Below, piece by piece: positions 1-8,762 of a DNA stretch of 64,000 bases. The translations under genes were made by a program, and so were the position numbers. Position 1 is the stretch's first letter; every line of letters starts with the position of its first letter. The DNA is from a bacterium. Its GTDB lineage: Bacteria > Oederibacteriota > Muellerivitia > Muellerivitales > Muellerivitaceae. The DNA lies in contig DASZRK010000040.1 in NCBI GenBank assembly GCA_035549195.1, forward strand, positions 1-64,000. Direction: 5' to 3'. Below the pieces are notes generated by a model. It was not told the DNA's origin. It saw only the letters and a program-made list of their open reading frames with translations, and made no database searches.

Positions 1-1
1 G

Positions 2-325
2 GGGGCGTCCTACGACGGCATCATCCTGGACCCGCCGCCGATCGCCAAAAGCGTGCACGATCTTCCCCAAGGCCGCACGGCCTTCAAGCGGCTCACGGCC
101 CAGGCCCTGGATATCCTGAACCCGGGCGGCTACCTGGTGGCGGCCAGTTGCTCCCACCATTTCTCCTGGACGGTCCTCGAAGGGGTCGTGCGGGAGGCGG
201 TGGAGGAGACGGGCCGGTCCTTCCGGCTGGTGGAACGGCTGACCCAGCCCCAGGACCATCCCATCGTGTTGTCCATCCCCGAGACGGAGTATCTGCGGGT
301 GCTGGTTTTAGAGGAAATTTCCTGA
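2..325 (+). CDS. Class I SAM-dependent rRNA methyltransferase, RlmI/RlmK-like (C-terminal part)
   Basis: Only the last 107 residues are present; the start lies before the window. Near the left edge the frame reads YDGIILDPPPIAKS. This is the DPPP-type motif IV of RlmI-like 23S rRNA cytosine-C5 methyltransferases, which also use a cysteine further on. The segment AASCSHHFSW resembles the catalytic SCS/CSH region of that family. The protein ends in the usual strand-rich tail (PETEYLRVLVLEE). Inference: it methylates 23S rRNA, but the missing PUA and SAM-binding parts prevent naming the exact site. The stop is 45 bp before the next gene, with a TAAAAT -10-like box in between, so the two may be transcribed separately. 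Confidence 0.72.
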   Translation, partial: GASYDGIILDPPPIAKSVHDLPQGRTAFKRLTAQALDILNPGGYLVAASCSHHFSWTVLEGVVREAVEETGRSFRLVERLTQPQDHPIVLSIPETEYLRVLVLEEIS

Positions 326-370
326 TCCCCATCCGGGGTAAAATGATCTCTCAAGGAGAATAGGGTCCTC

Positions 371-1519
371 ATGAAAATTCTCGTCACAGGTGCCGCGGGC
401 TTCATCGGTTCCCACGTCGTGGAACGTCTTTTGAAGGACGGCCATGAGGTGACCGGGGTCGATAATTTCGACGTTTATTATTCCCGCAGCCAAAAAGAGA
501 AGAACCTCATGTCGGTGCTCCTCGATCCCCGCTTCAAGCTGGTGGAGGACAACCTGTCCGAGATGGCCCTGGTGAAGGTGGTCAAGGGCACCGAAGCCAT
601 CGTGCACTTGGCCGGCCAGCCCGGCGTACGGGGCTCCTGGGGCTCCTCCTTCAACCGCTATATCGCCAACAACATCCAGACCACCCAAAAGCTCCTGGAG
701 GAATCCAAGGGGAACAAGCTCAAGCGTTTCGTTTATGCCTCTTCCTCGTCGGTCTATGGCGATATCCCCCCCAAGGAAGGCGAGGAAGTGGCCGTCCTGA
801 ACGAGGAAATGCGCTGCCGGCCCCGCAGCCCCTATGGGGTCACCAAGCTGGCCGCCGAGAACCTGGTGCAGATCTACCACCAGGAATACAAGATGCCCAC
901 GGTCGCCCTGAGGTTCTTCTCGGTCTATGGCCCGGGCCAGCGGCCCGACATGGCCTTCAACCGTTTCTGCCACAGCATCCTCCATGACGCGGCCCTGACC
1001 ATCTACGGCGACGGCCGCCAGGTGCGTGATTTCACCTATGTGGACGACGTGGTGGAGATCATCGCGGCCTCGGTCACCCACGAGCCCGCCGTGGGTCAAG
1101 TGGTCAACGTGGGGGGCGGTTCGCCCTGCACCCTTTTGGAAGCGGTGGCGATCCTGGAAGAGATCAGCGGCAAGACCTGCCCCAAAACCTTCCTGGAACG
1201 GCAGAAGGGCGACGTCTTCTCGACCCGGGCCGATACGACCCGTTTGGAACAGGTCTTCGGGACCAAGCCCTTGACCCCCCTGCGGGACGGTTTGCGCCGC
1301 CAATGGGAATGGATGGAAAAGTTCGTCCATGCCGAGGACGAGGAGCAATCCATCAAGGCCCAGGTGAAACCGCTGGAAGCGGTTGATGCGTCCGTGCTGG
1401 CCGAGGCCAAGGCCGACGAGAAGGCCCATAAGAAGGCCCAGCGCAAGTCCAAGGGTTCCAAGGCCGGGAAGAGCGACCAGATGCCGTTGGGGGAGGGACC
1501 CGATCCCCAGGGGACTTGA
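371..1519 (+). CDS. NAD-dependent nucleotide-sugar epimerase (UDP-glucuronate 4-epimerase-like)
   Basis: 382 residues, extended short-chain dehydrogenase. The N-terminus MKILVTGAAGFIGSHVVERL carries the GxxGxxG NAD(P)-binding motif. SSSSVYGD and the catalytic YGVTK pair (about residues 156-160) follow, then ALRFFSVYGPGQRPDMA, typical of UDP-glucuronate/UDP-glucose 4-epimerases. Such enzymes supply uronic acid or hexose donors for surface polysaccharide, which fits the glycosyltransferase starting 8 bp downstream. About 60 C-terminal residues beyond the usual fold are rich in Lys and Ala and look unstructured, an oddity. The ATG at 371 has AAGGAG about 10 bp upstream. UDP-glucose 4-epimerase is a possible alternative. 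Confidence 0.85.
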   Translation: MKILVTGAAGFIGSHVVERLLKDGHEVTGVDNFDVYYSRSQKEKNLMSVLLDPRFKLVEDNLSEMALVKVVKGTEAIVHLAGQPGVRGSWGSSFNRYIANNIQTTQKLLEESKGNKLKRFVYASSSSVYGDIPPKEGEEVAVLNEEMRCRPRSPYGVTKLAAENLVQIYHQEYKMPTVALRFFSVYGPGQRPDMAFNRFCHSILHDAALTIYGDGRQVRDFTYVDDVVEIIAASVTHEPAVGQVVNVGGGSPCTLLEAVAILEEISGKTCPKTFLERQKGDVFSTRADTTRLEQVFGTKPLTPLRDGLRRQWEWMEKFVHAEDEEQSIKAQVKPLEAVDASVLAEAKADEKAHKKAQRKSKGSKAGKSDQMPLGEGPDPQGT

Positions 1520-1526
1520 GGTCCAC

Positions 1527-2675
1527 TTGCCCAAAAAGATGAAGATCGCCCACATCATCACCCGCCTGGAACTGGGCGGAGCCCAGCAGAACACCCTCTA
1601 TTGCTGCGCCCATCACGACCGTAAAAAGTACGAGGTCCTTCTCATCAGCGGGGAGGGCGGCTACCTGGACGGGGCGGCCCAGAAGATCCCCGGTTGTAAG
1701 ACCTACTTCCTTCCGGAACTGAAGCACCCCATCCGGCCCTATTGGGACCACCAGGCTTTGCAACGGATCGAAGCCATCCTGCGGGCCGAAAAGGTGGACC
1801 TGGTCCACACCCACAGTTCCAAGGCGGGCATCCTGGGCCGCTTGGCCGCCAAGCGGGCGGGGGTGAAGGCCATCCTCCATACGGTCCATGGCTGGGGTTT
1901 TTACCCGGGCCAATTCCTTCCGGTGAAATGGCTCTATCAGGCCCTCGAGCGTTGGGCCGCCGGGTTCACCGATGTCCTGATCGCGGTCAGCCGGGAGAAT
2001 GTGGAAACGGGACTGAAAGCCGGTATCGGACGGCCGGAACAATATCGCGTCATCCACAGCGGCATCGATCCCAAGCTTTACCAGGCCGGCCGGGCGCAGG
2101 CGGCCCTGGCCCGCCGTGAGTTCAGGTCCGAAGGCCGCCCCACGGTCCTGGTGCTCTCCAATTTCAAGAAACAAAAATCTCCTTTCGAAGTGGTGGCCGT
2201 CGCCGAAAAATTAGCGAAGGAAGTGCCCAAGGCCCTTTTTCTTTGGGCGGGGGATGGTCCCATGATGGGAAAGGTCCGGGCTTCGATCCGGTCCAAAGGG
2301 TTGGAGGACAACTTCCGCTTGTTGGGTTGGCGGGAGGATGTGGGGGCCCTGTTGGGGGCTTGCGATGTCCTTCTCCTGACCTCCCTTTATGAAGGCTTGC
2401 CCCGGGTGGTCCTGCAGGCCATGGCGGCGGGGAAGCCCGTGGTGGCCACCGCGGTCTCGGGCACGCCCGAGGCGGTCCGCCATGGGATCACAGGTTTCCT
2501 CCATGCACCGGGTGAGCCGGGGGCCATGGCGGTCAGTTTATCGTTGCTCCTCAAGGACCCGGCCAAAGCCCGCAAGATGGGCCAAGCCGGGAAGCGGGCC
2601 CTAAAAGGCACATTTTTGATCCGGGAAATGCTCAAGGAAATCGAAGGGAACTATCGGCGGGTTTTCCTGCCCTGA
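1527..2675 (+). CDS. Glycosyltransferase family 4 (GT-B) protein
   Basis: About 382 residues. The N-terminal Rossmann domain begins KIAHIITRLELGGAQQN, the usual GT4 opening. VDLVHTHSSKAGILGRLAA is the loop before the acceptor site. The C-terminal donor domain has LLTSLYEGLPRVVLQAMAAG followed by a KPVVAT segment, the EX7E-type signature that binds the nucleotide-sugar phosphates. It probably transfers a sugar to a lipid-linked or surface polysaccharide in the cytoplasm. TTG 1527 is preferred because GAGG lies 5 bp upstream; ATG 1539 is the alternative. It is coupled to the upstream epimerase with an 8 bp gap. Donor and acceptor cannot be told from sequence. Confidence 0.88.
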   Translation: MPKKMKIAHIITRLELGGAQQNTLYCCAHHDRKKYEVLLISGEGGYLDGAAQKIPGCKTYFLPELKHPIRPYWDHQALQRIEAILRAEKVDLVHTHSSKAGILGRLAAKRAGVKAILHTVHGWGFYPGQFLPVKWLYQALERWAAGFTDVLIAVSRENVETGLKAGIGRPEQYRVIHSGIDPKLYQAGRAQAALARREFRSEGRPTVLVLSNFKKQKSPFEVVAVAEKLAKEVPKALFLWAGDGPMMGKVRASIRSKGLEDNFRLLGWREDVGALLGACDVLLLTSLYEGLPRVVLQAMAAGKPVVATAVSGTPEAVRHGITGFLHAPGEPGAMAVSLSLLLKDPAKARKMGQAGKRALKGTFLIREMLKEIEGNYRRVFLP

Positions 2676-2763
2676 ACCAGGCCTTTTTCCTCTTCCCTTC
2701 CGCCCCACAGGGCTGTTGAGGGTAAAATATCCGGGCCGCCCATTCCCGCCCTTGAGGTCCCCT

Positions 2764-5700
2764 TTGAACCCAGTTTCCTTGAATCGTTCCTGGTCCATCC
2801 TCCTGGCGGGACTCTTGTCCCTGTCCGCCGGGTTCCTTCAAGCCCAATCGGTCTTCACCGTGACCACCAGTGCCGGGGACCAAAGCGCCAATTCGCTCGG
2901 ATGGGCGGTCACTTCCCTCAACGCGGCCGGGGACGGCGCCATCAGTATCGATAACGGTTCGGCGAACGTGACCCTTACCCAGCCCCTCCCGGTCCTGGGT
3001 TCCTCCAATGTCACCCTCCAAGGCGATCCGCTGAACCTCTTCGGGCAGAACAGCGCCCAAAGCCAGTTCCTGGTCCAGGGGGCCCTCAATCAGCAGGACC
3101 ATTTCTTCTTCCAGGATACGGGAACCTCGGGATCCGGTCTCGACATGTCAGTGACCGCCGGCTCTTGGGTCCAGAACGGCAGTTATTTCACGAACCTCTG
3201 GGCGGGAAGCGTGACCGATACCACTCTTTCGGGGGGATCGGGTTTTACCGCGGGTGACGGCGGCAATAACGGGGTCACGATCGGTTTTCTCACGGTCAAC
3301 AATGGCTGGGTCATCAAGGGCGGCGCTGGGGGCGCGGTGACCGACACGAGTGGTTCCAATGACATGGGCGGCAACGGAGGGAACGCTTATCTAACAGGGA
3401 CTTCTTTGGTCATGGCAGGGAGCATCTTTCAGGTCCTGGGGGGCAACGGTGGGTCGGTGACCGACCTGGGGAGCGGGACGGGCCATCAGGGAGGGGACGG
3501 GGGGTCGGCCTCGGTCTCTTATGGTTTCGTGAACAGCGGGCCTTTCGGCAACTTCTATGTCCAGGCCGGCGATGGCGGGTCCGCCTTGACCGCGGGTAAC
3601 GGTGGCGCGGCCACGGCCCTGGTCGGGACCCTGGGGTTGACGCAGGGATTCAACGTCCTGGGCGGCCAGGGCGGGAATGGTCCCAGCCTTTCCGGGAACG
3701 GTGGTTCGGCTTTCGCCTCGATCGGTTCTTTCATCGGGACCGGTGGTTCCAACCTCAAGATCGCGGGAGGCAACGGAGGTGGGGCGGTCAATTCGGCCGG
3801 CCAGGGTGGGAACGCCACATTGGCCGGCGGGAGCATCACCATCAACGGCCCCGGTTCGAGTTTCCAGGTACTGGGCGGCAATGGGGGGAATTTGGCTCCC
3901 TTGGCCTCGGGCCCGGGCGGTGACGGCGGGAACGGTGGTTCGGCCTCGGTCTCCCTGACGGATCTCGAGATCCTGTCCGCTTCCACTTTCAAGGTCCTGG
4001 GTGGCGCGGGCGGTTCAGGCTCCTCGGGAGCGGGAATAGGCGATGGAGGCGCGGGCGGCGATACCACCTTCCATCTCGGGACCTTGGCCGTCGGCACCAA
4101 CACCATCCTGTCCTTATCCAGCGGGTTCGGCGGGGTCGGGGGAACGGCCAATAGCGGCGGGACCGGCGGAGCGGGAGGGAACGGCGGCGACCTATCCGTG
4201 ACCTTGGGAAGCCTGGCCTTGGGAACGGGTTCCAACCTGAACCTGACGGGCGGCACAGGCGGGGGCGGTGGGGCGGTGGCCTCCGGCGGAACGGGCGGTG
4301 ACGGAGGGTCGGGCGGGAACGTTACCCTTTCGGTGGGTTCGGTCACGCTGGCTTCGGGCAACGTCCTCAATATTTCCGGCGGCGCCGGTGGTTCGGGCGG
4401 TTTGGCCGGCACCAGCGGGAGCGCGGGGGCGAACGGCCAGGCTTTCGCCACCATCGGGAACTTGGACGGGTCGGGAAGCGTGAACATGGGCGGCAGCGCC
4501 GTCCTGCAAATATCCCAAGGGCTTTTCACGGGCACTCTGACGGGTTCGGAGAACCTCCAAAAGACCTCCGGGGCCACCCTTGTGCTGGGCGGCGCCAATA
4601 GTTATGGCGGGGGGACCTCGGTCTTGGCCGGGACCCTGGCGGTCGACACGGGAGGAACCCTGGGAGTGGGGATCGTCCAAGTGGGGAGTGGGTCGCTCCT
4701 GACCTACCTGAATTCGGCCAATGCCTCGGCCACGACCATCGTGAACAACGCGGGGGCTTCCTTGGTCTTCGCCAACTCCTCCAGCGCAGGAACGGCCTCA
4801 GTGACCAACAACTCGATCCTGGCCTTCACGGGGACTTCGACGGCGGGGTCCGCCCAGGTGGTGGACGCCGCCGGGGCCACGGTCCTTTTCACGGGAAGCG
4901 CTTCCGGCGGGACGGCCGCTTTCAACCTGCTTTCCAGCGGCACCCAGGGCATCCTGAACATCGGTGGCGCCACGGGGACCGTGACCATCGGGTCCTTGAC
5001 GGGGACGGGGGATGTCCTTTTGGGGACCGGAACCCTGGCCATCGGCTCCAATGGACAAAGCACCACTTTTGCGGGTCTCTTCCAACAATTGGGGTCGGTC
5101 GCCAAGGTGGGGACGGGGAACCTGGTCCTCACCGCCGCCAGCACCTTCACCGGTGGCACCTCCATCCTGGGAGGGACCCTGAGCCTGGGGTCCGCGAACG
5201 CCTTGGGAGGTGGAAATGTCTACAACGCAGCTCAATTGCGGACGACGGGCGGGCCCCTGACCGTCCAACTGGGCGCCGACTATACCCAGACGGCTTCGGG
5301 GACCTTGAACATGGGATTGGGCGGGTCCGGCATTTCTTCTTTCGACAAGATGACCGTCATTGGCGACATGTCCCTGGATGGGACCTTGTCCCTCTTTTCC
5401 TATGGTGGTTTGACGGCCGCGCCCATTGGGAACGCGGTCCTGCTCCTCGCCTCCGGTGGAACGGTCTCGGGCGAGTTTCAGGATGTGGTGGAGAACCTGA
5501 GCGCCGGGATCCGCCTGCTCCCCATCTATCTTTCCAACGCGGTGGAGCTCCTTTCCATCAATCCATCCTTCCGGACCGCGGCCCTCACCCCCAATCAGGC
5601 GGCCATCGGGGAGGACCTAGACCAGGTGGTCTTCAAGCCCCAGTTGAACGGCCTGATGTCTTTCCTGGGGACCTTGGCGGACCCGGACCTTCGCACCGCC

Positions 5701-6735
5701 CTGACCGAATTGTCGCCCGAGGATCTTGTCTCCCTTTATTCGATCGGGTTCCAGGGCGCGGCCGCCCGCTTCGACGCGGTAAGCCACCGTCTGGAGCAAT
5801 TGCGGCAGGATGTGGATGGGACCCTTTGGCTGCCCGGGTTTTCCTGGAATGGGGAAACCCTTTTCGCCGCCAACCTGCCGGCCACCCGGGAAAGGGCCTT
5901 GGCCGGCAAGAACCGTGAGGAATGGAGCGGCTTCGTCGCCGCCAATGGAGGCCTTTACCAGGTGGACGCCGACGCCAACGCCTCCGGCTACAAGACCACT
6001 TCCTTCGGCTTGACCGCGGCGGGGCTCGATATTCGCCTGTCCCGGGAGGCCGCCGCCGGATTCCTTTTGAGCTATCAGCATGGCGATGTGACCTTCGGGT
6101 CCGGCGGCACCCTGGCCGATGACGAGGTCCAGGGCGGGGTCTATGGCATGGTCTATTCGGAGGGGTTCTACGCCGAGGGATTGGCCGAGGGTGGGCTCCA
6201 CAACTACCGCACCAAGAGGACCGGCTACAACGGGATCGCGACCGGCACCCCCCAAGGGACCCAGTTCGACGGGGCCCTGGAACTGGGCTACGCCATCGAT
6301 ATGAAGCAGGTCCATTTGGGTCCCTATGGCGCCCTGCAATATACCTTGGTACAGGTGAACGCCTTCAGCGAGTCCGGCTCCCAGGCGCCCCTGACCTATC
6401 CCTCCCAATCCAATGATTCGTTGCTCGGCCAGGCCGGTTTACAGGCCAGCGGGGATCTCAAACTGGCGGGAGGCGCTGTCCTGACGCCGGGGATCAAGGT
6501 CGGCTACGAGCACGAGTTCGACTATCAGGGTGGCACCTTCCAGGCGGGGATGGGGACGGGCGACGTCTTCACCGTCGCCGGTCCCGTGGTCGGCAAGGAT
6601 GGGTTCCTGGCTTCGGCGGGCGCGGACCTGACGGTCCACAAGGACCTGCGGTTCTTCGCTGATTACCAGGGCCAGTTCGGCCGCGCGGGCCTGAGTTCCC
6701 ACCAGGTGGACCTGGGGAGCCGCATCGGCTTTTGA
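2764..6735 (+). CDS. Type V autotransporter with PGRS-like glycine-rich passenger
   Basis: About 1323 residues. TTG 2764 follows GAGG at a good spacing and gives a clean signal peptide ending FLQAQ; starts further upstream would bury it. Residues about 160-560 form a glycine-rich region built from imperfect units of roughly 40-50 residues with GGNGGS, GGDGGS and GGAGGS motifs alternating with hydrophobic strands, much like mycobacterial PGRS or beta-helix passengers. Two autotransporter-associated beta-strand motifs follow (GGGTSVLAGTLAV near 625, GGTSILGGTLSLG near 805). The last roughly 280 residues are an autotransporter beta-barrel ending in Phe (GSRIGF), the usual BAM signal. Expected to be secreted through the outer membrane and surface displayed. 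It lies between glycosyltransferase and O-antigen ligase genes. No protease or catalytic motif was recognised in the passenger. Confidence 0.87.
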   Translation: MNPVSLNRSWSILLAGLLSLSAGFLQAQSVFTVTTSAGDQSANSLGWAVTSLNAAGDGAISIDNGSANVTLTQPLPVLGSSNVTLQGDPLNLFGQNSAQSQFLVQGALNQQDHFFFQDTGTSGSGLDMSVTAGSWVQNGSYFTNLWAGSVTDTTLSGGSGFTAGDGGNNGVTIGFLTVNNGWVIKGGAGGAVTDTSGSNDMGGNGGNAYLTGTSLVMAGSIFQVLGGNGGSVTDLGSGTGHQGGDGGSASVSYGFVNSGPFGNFYVQAGDGGSALTAGNGGAATALVGTLGLTQGFNVLGGQGGNGPSLSGNGGSAFASIGSFIGTGGSNLKIAGGNGGGAVNSAGQGGNATLAGGSITINGPGSSFQVLGGNGGNLAPLASGPGGDGGNGGSASVSLTDLEILSASTFKVLGGAGGSGSSGAGIGDGGAGGDTTFHLGTLAVGTNTILSLSSGFGGVGGTANSGGTGGAGGNGGDLSVTLGSLALGTGSNLNLTGGTGGGGGAVASGGTGGDGGSGGNVTLSVGSVTLASGNVLNISGGAGGSGGLAGTSGSAGANGQAFATIGNLDGSGSVNMGGSAVLQISQGLFTGTLTGSENLQKTSGATLVLGGANSYGGGTSVLAGTLAVDTGGTLGVGIVQVGSGSLLTYLNSANASATTIVNNAGASLVFANSSSAGTASVTNNSILAFTGTSTAGSAQVVDAAGATVLFTGSASGGTAAFNLLSSGTQGILNIGGATGTVTIGSLTGTGDVLLGTGTLAIGSNGQSTTFAGLFQQLGSVAKVGTGNLVLTAASTFTGGTSILGGTLSLGSANALGGGNVYNAAQLRTTGGPLTVQLGADYTQTASGTLNMGLGGSGISSFDKMTVIGDMSLDGTLSLFSYGGLTAAPIGNAVLLLASGGTVSGEFQDVVENLSAGIRLLPIYLSNAVELLSINPSFRTAALTPNQAAIGEDLDQVVFKPQLNGLMSFLGTLADPDLRTALTELSPEDLVSLYSIGFQGAAARFDAVSHRLEQLRQDVDGTLWLPGFSWNGETLFAANLPATRERALAGKNREEWSGFVAANGGLYQVDADANASGYKTTSFGLTAAGLDIRLSREAAAGFLLSYQHGDVTFGSGGTLADDEVQGGVYGMVYSEGFYAEGLAEGGLHNYRTKRTGYNGIATGTPQGTQFDGALELGYAIDMKQVHLGPYGALQYTLVQVNAFSESGSQAPLTYPSQSNDSLLGQAGLQASGDLKLAGGAVLTPGIKVGYEHEFDYQGGTFQAGMGTGDVFTVAGPVVGKDGFLASAGADLTVHKDLRFFADYQGQFGRAGLSSHQVDLGSRIGF

Positions 6736-6782
6736 GCATTTCTTCCCTCGCCCGTCCCAAGGGAGCCCTTTAGAATAAGGGC

Positions 6783-8762
6783 ATGGCATCCTCCGCATCG
6801 CGAACGGCCCCCAAGGCCCCGACCCTTGGGATCGGGGGCCTTTTTCTCTTCCTCCTTCCTCTGGTCACCTTGGTGCCCTACGGCCCCATGCCTCTTTGGC
6901 TGACCCAGGACTTCCTTCTTCGCTGGGCCGCGGCCCTCTTTTTCATCGTCGTCATGGCCCACGCCCTGAAGGGCGTGAAAAGCCCTTTCCAGGTCCAGTT
7001 GGATTCCGCCGATATCCTCCTTTTTCTCCTCGCCGTCTGGGTGCTTTTGGCCGCTTTGACCTCGGCGACATCCTTCCAGGCTTTTTATTCCTTCCGCGGC
7101 TTCCTGGCCCTGTTGCTCTTCTGGTCCGGCCTGCGGCTCCTGTGGAGCGAAAAGCCCTGGATCTTCGAGCGGTTCGAGTGGCTCTTCTTCGGGACCGCCC
7201 TGGTGGCCGCCCTTTTCGTCCTGGCGGACGTGGTCGGCACCAACTTGCATCTGCTCCACATCGACGCCTTGAACCTCCTGCGGCAAGGGACCTTTCCGAA
7301 CCAGAACATCGCGGCAGGCTATCTCGGCATGGCGCTCCTTTGGGGGGCCTACCAAAAACTCCATGGGCGCCGGGTGCCTTGGTGGACCCTGGGTTTCCTC
7401 TTGGTCGTTTGGGGCTTGACCGAAAGCCGGGGGGCCTTCGCGGCCATGACCCTGGCGGTGGTGCTTTATCTCGTCCTGAACATGCGGGAGGTGGAACAGC
7501 ACTTGGTCCGCTGGAAAATGAAACAATGGTCCATCTTCGGGGGCGCGGTCCTTTTCTTAGGGGCCTCGGTGTCGTTGATGGTGAACCGTCTCTTGAACGG
7601 GGATGCCATCGACCCCCGCGCCTATTTCCGGCTGGATGTCTGGCTCAGCACCCTGAAGATGATCAAGGCCCAGCCCCTCTTCGGTTTCGGCCCCGGGACC
7701 TACGGGGATGTCTATCCTTATTTCCGTCCGGCCAGCCTTTGGAACACCTCCAACCCCTTCGCCCATAACGAGTTCCTGCAGGTGGCCGCCGAATGCGGTC
7801 TGCCGGCGCTCCTGCTGGTGCTGTTGCTTTTGGCGGTCCTGTTGGCGGCCTTCCGGCCCTCCGGGGGGGCCCGCCCCACCCACCGGCTCCTGACCTCCCG
7901 GGGCTCGACGGCCGAGTTCACCTTCTACCTCCTCGTTTTCGAGGCCCTCCACAATTGCGTGGACTTCACTTTCCACGAATGGTCCCACCGGCTGATCCTG
8001 CTGGGCTTCGTCACCTTCGCCCTGCGGGAGAAGGGGGCGGTCGAACCCATGTCGGCGGACCTGAAGTTCGCTCCCCTGCCCTTCTGGGGAATGACCACGG
8101 CCGCTTTCCTTTTCGTGTCCTGGGCCCTGGGGGTGGGCACGGTGCGGGACGGCCTCTCGCGCCTTTACGACCTCAGGAGCGTCCTCGCCCAGAACCGGGG
8201 GGATTGGGCGGGGGCCGAAGACTTCGCCCGGCGGAGCCTGGCCTTCCGGCCGAACAACGACGATCCCTGGAATTCCCTGGGAGCGGTGGAAGTCTATCGG
8301 GGCCTCTCGGCCAAGGACCATGACGAAAGGGAAAAATTCTTCAACGAAGCCGACGAGGATTTCCAGACGGCCCTCCATTACTCGCCCTATACCGAGGAGC
8401 CCAAGACCAACCGCATCCAAAGCCTGCTCCAGCGGGGGCGTTGGTCCCAGGCCCTGGAACTTCAGAAAAAATTGGTCGCGGAAGGCCCGCGGGTGCCCAC
8501 CCATTTCACCGAACTGGCCCGGATCCTCACCCGCCTGGGTCGGGCCAAGGAAGCGGTGGGGCCCGCCCAACAGGCCATCGACCAATTCCCCTATTTCCTC
8601 CCGGCCTATTTCGCCAAGGCCCAGGCCTTGGAAGCTTTGGGCCGCCGGACCGAGGCCCTGCACACCTATGAGGATGCCCGGCAAATGCTCAAGAACATCG
8701 ATCAAGAGGACCCCTCGGGCCAGGTCCAACCGAACATCGACCGGTTGCAGGGCCACCCTTGA
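6783..8762 (+). CDS. O-antigen ligase/Wzy-family polytopic membrane protein with C-terminal TPRs
   Basis: 659 residues. Residues 1-420 contain about ten hydrophobic segments. The Wzy_C-type core is recognisable: NQNIAAGYLGMALLWG, ESRGAFAAM, then the loop LFGFGPGTYGD and AHNEFLQVAAECGLPAL, all typical of O-antigen ligases and polymerases. The last roughly 230 residues carry tetratricopeptide helices (GDWAGAEDFARRSLAFRPN; GRAKEAVGPAQQAID). It likely joins O-polysaccharide to lipid A core, or polymerises a glycan, on the periplasmic face. A TAGAAT box ends only 6 bp before the ATG, which would leave almost no leader. The first codons overlap a terminator-like hairpin. The stop overlaps the next start. 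Confidence 0.88.
   Translation: MASSASRTAPKAPTLGIGGLFLFLLPLVTLVPYGPMPLWLTQDFLLRWAAALFFIVVMAHALKGVKSPFQVQLDSADILLFLLAVWVLLAALTSATSFQAFYSFRGFLALLLFWSGLRLLWSEKPWIFERFEWLFFGTALVAALFVLADVVGTNLHLLHIDALNLLRQGTFPNQNIAAGYLGMALLWGAYQKLHGRRVPWWTLGFLLVVWGLTESRGAFAAMTLAVVLYLVLNMREVEQHLVRWKMKQWSIFGGAVLFLGASVSLMVNRLLNGDAIDPRAYFRLDVWLSTLKMIKAQPLFGFGPGTYGDVYPYFRPASLWNTSNPFAHNEFLQVAAECGLPALLLVLLLLAVLLAAFRPSGGARPTHRLLTSRGSTAEFTFYLLVFEALHNCVDFTFHEWSHRLILLGFVTFALREKGAVEPMSADLKFAPLPFWGMTTAAFLFVSWALGVGTVRDGLSRLYDLRSVLAQNRGDWAGAEDFARRSLAFRPNNDDPWNSLGAVEVYRGLSAKDHDEREKFFNEADEDFQTALHYSPYTEEPKTNRIQSLLQRGRWSQALELQKKLVAEGPRVPTHFTELARILTRLGRAKEAVGPAQQAIDQFPYFLPAYFAKAQALEALGRRTEALHTYEDARQMLKNIDQEDPSGQVQPNIDRLQGHP
6812..6845 (+). 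terminator. Terminator-like hairpin inside the 5' end of the O-antigen ligase gene
   Basis: The arms AAGGCCCCGA and TCGGGGGCCTT flank CCCTTGGGA and are followed directly by TTTCTCTT. This has the form of an intrinsic terminator for the autotransporter gene ending at 6735, yet it lies within codons about 11-21 of the ligase. It may terminate some readthrough or attenuate the ligase mRNA. The encoded residues belong to the first membrane helix, so a much later start is unlikely. Confidence 0.5.

Noticed and set aside
308-1594. Long minus-strand open frame across the epimerase gene
   Set aside because: It mirrors the epimerase in another frame, has low-complexity Gly/Leu/Asp content and no family motif or ribosome binding site.
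3240-4440. Possible CRISPR-like or tandem DNA repeat
   Set aside because: The repetition is in the encoded glycine-rich protein; the units vary in length and sequence and there are no constant repeats with unique spacers.
3555-4598. Minus-strand proline-rich frame inside the autotransporter
   Set aside because: Its Pro/Ala-rich sequence is simply the complement of the glycine-rich repeats.
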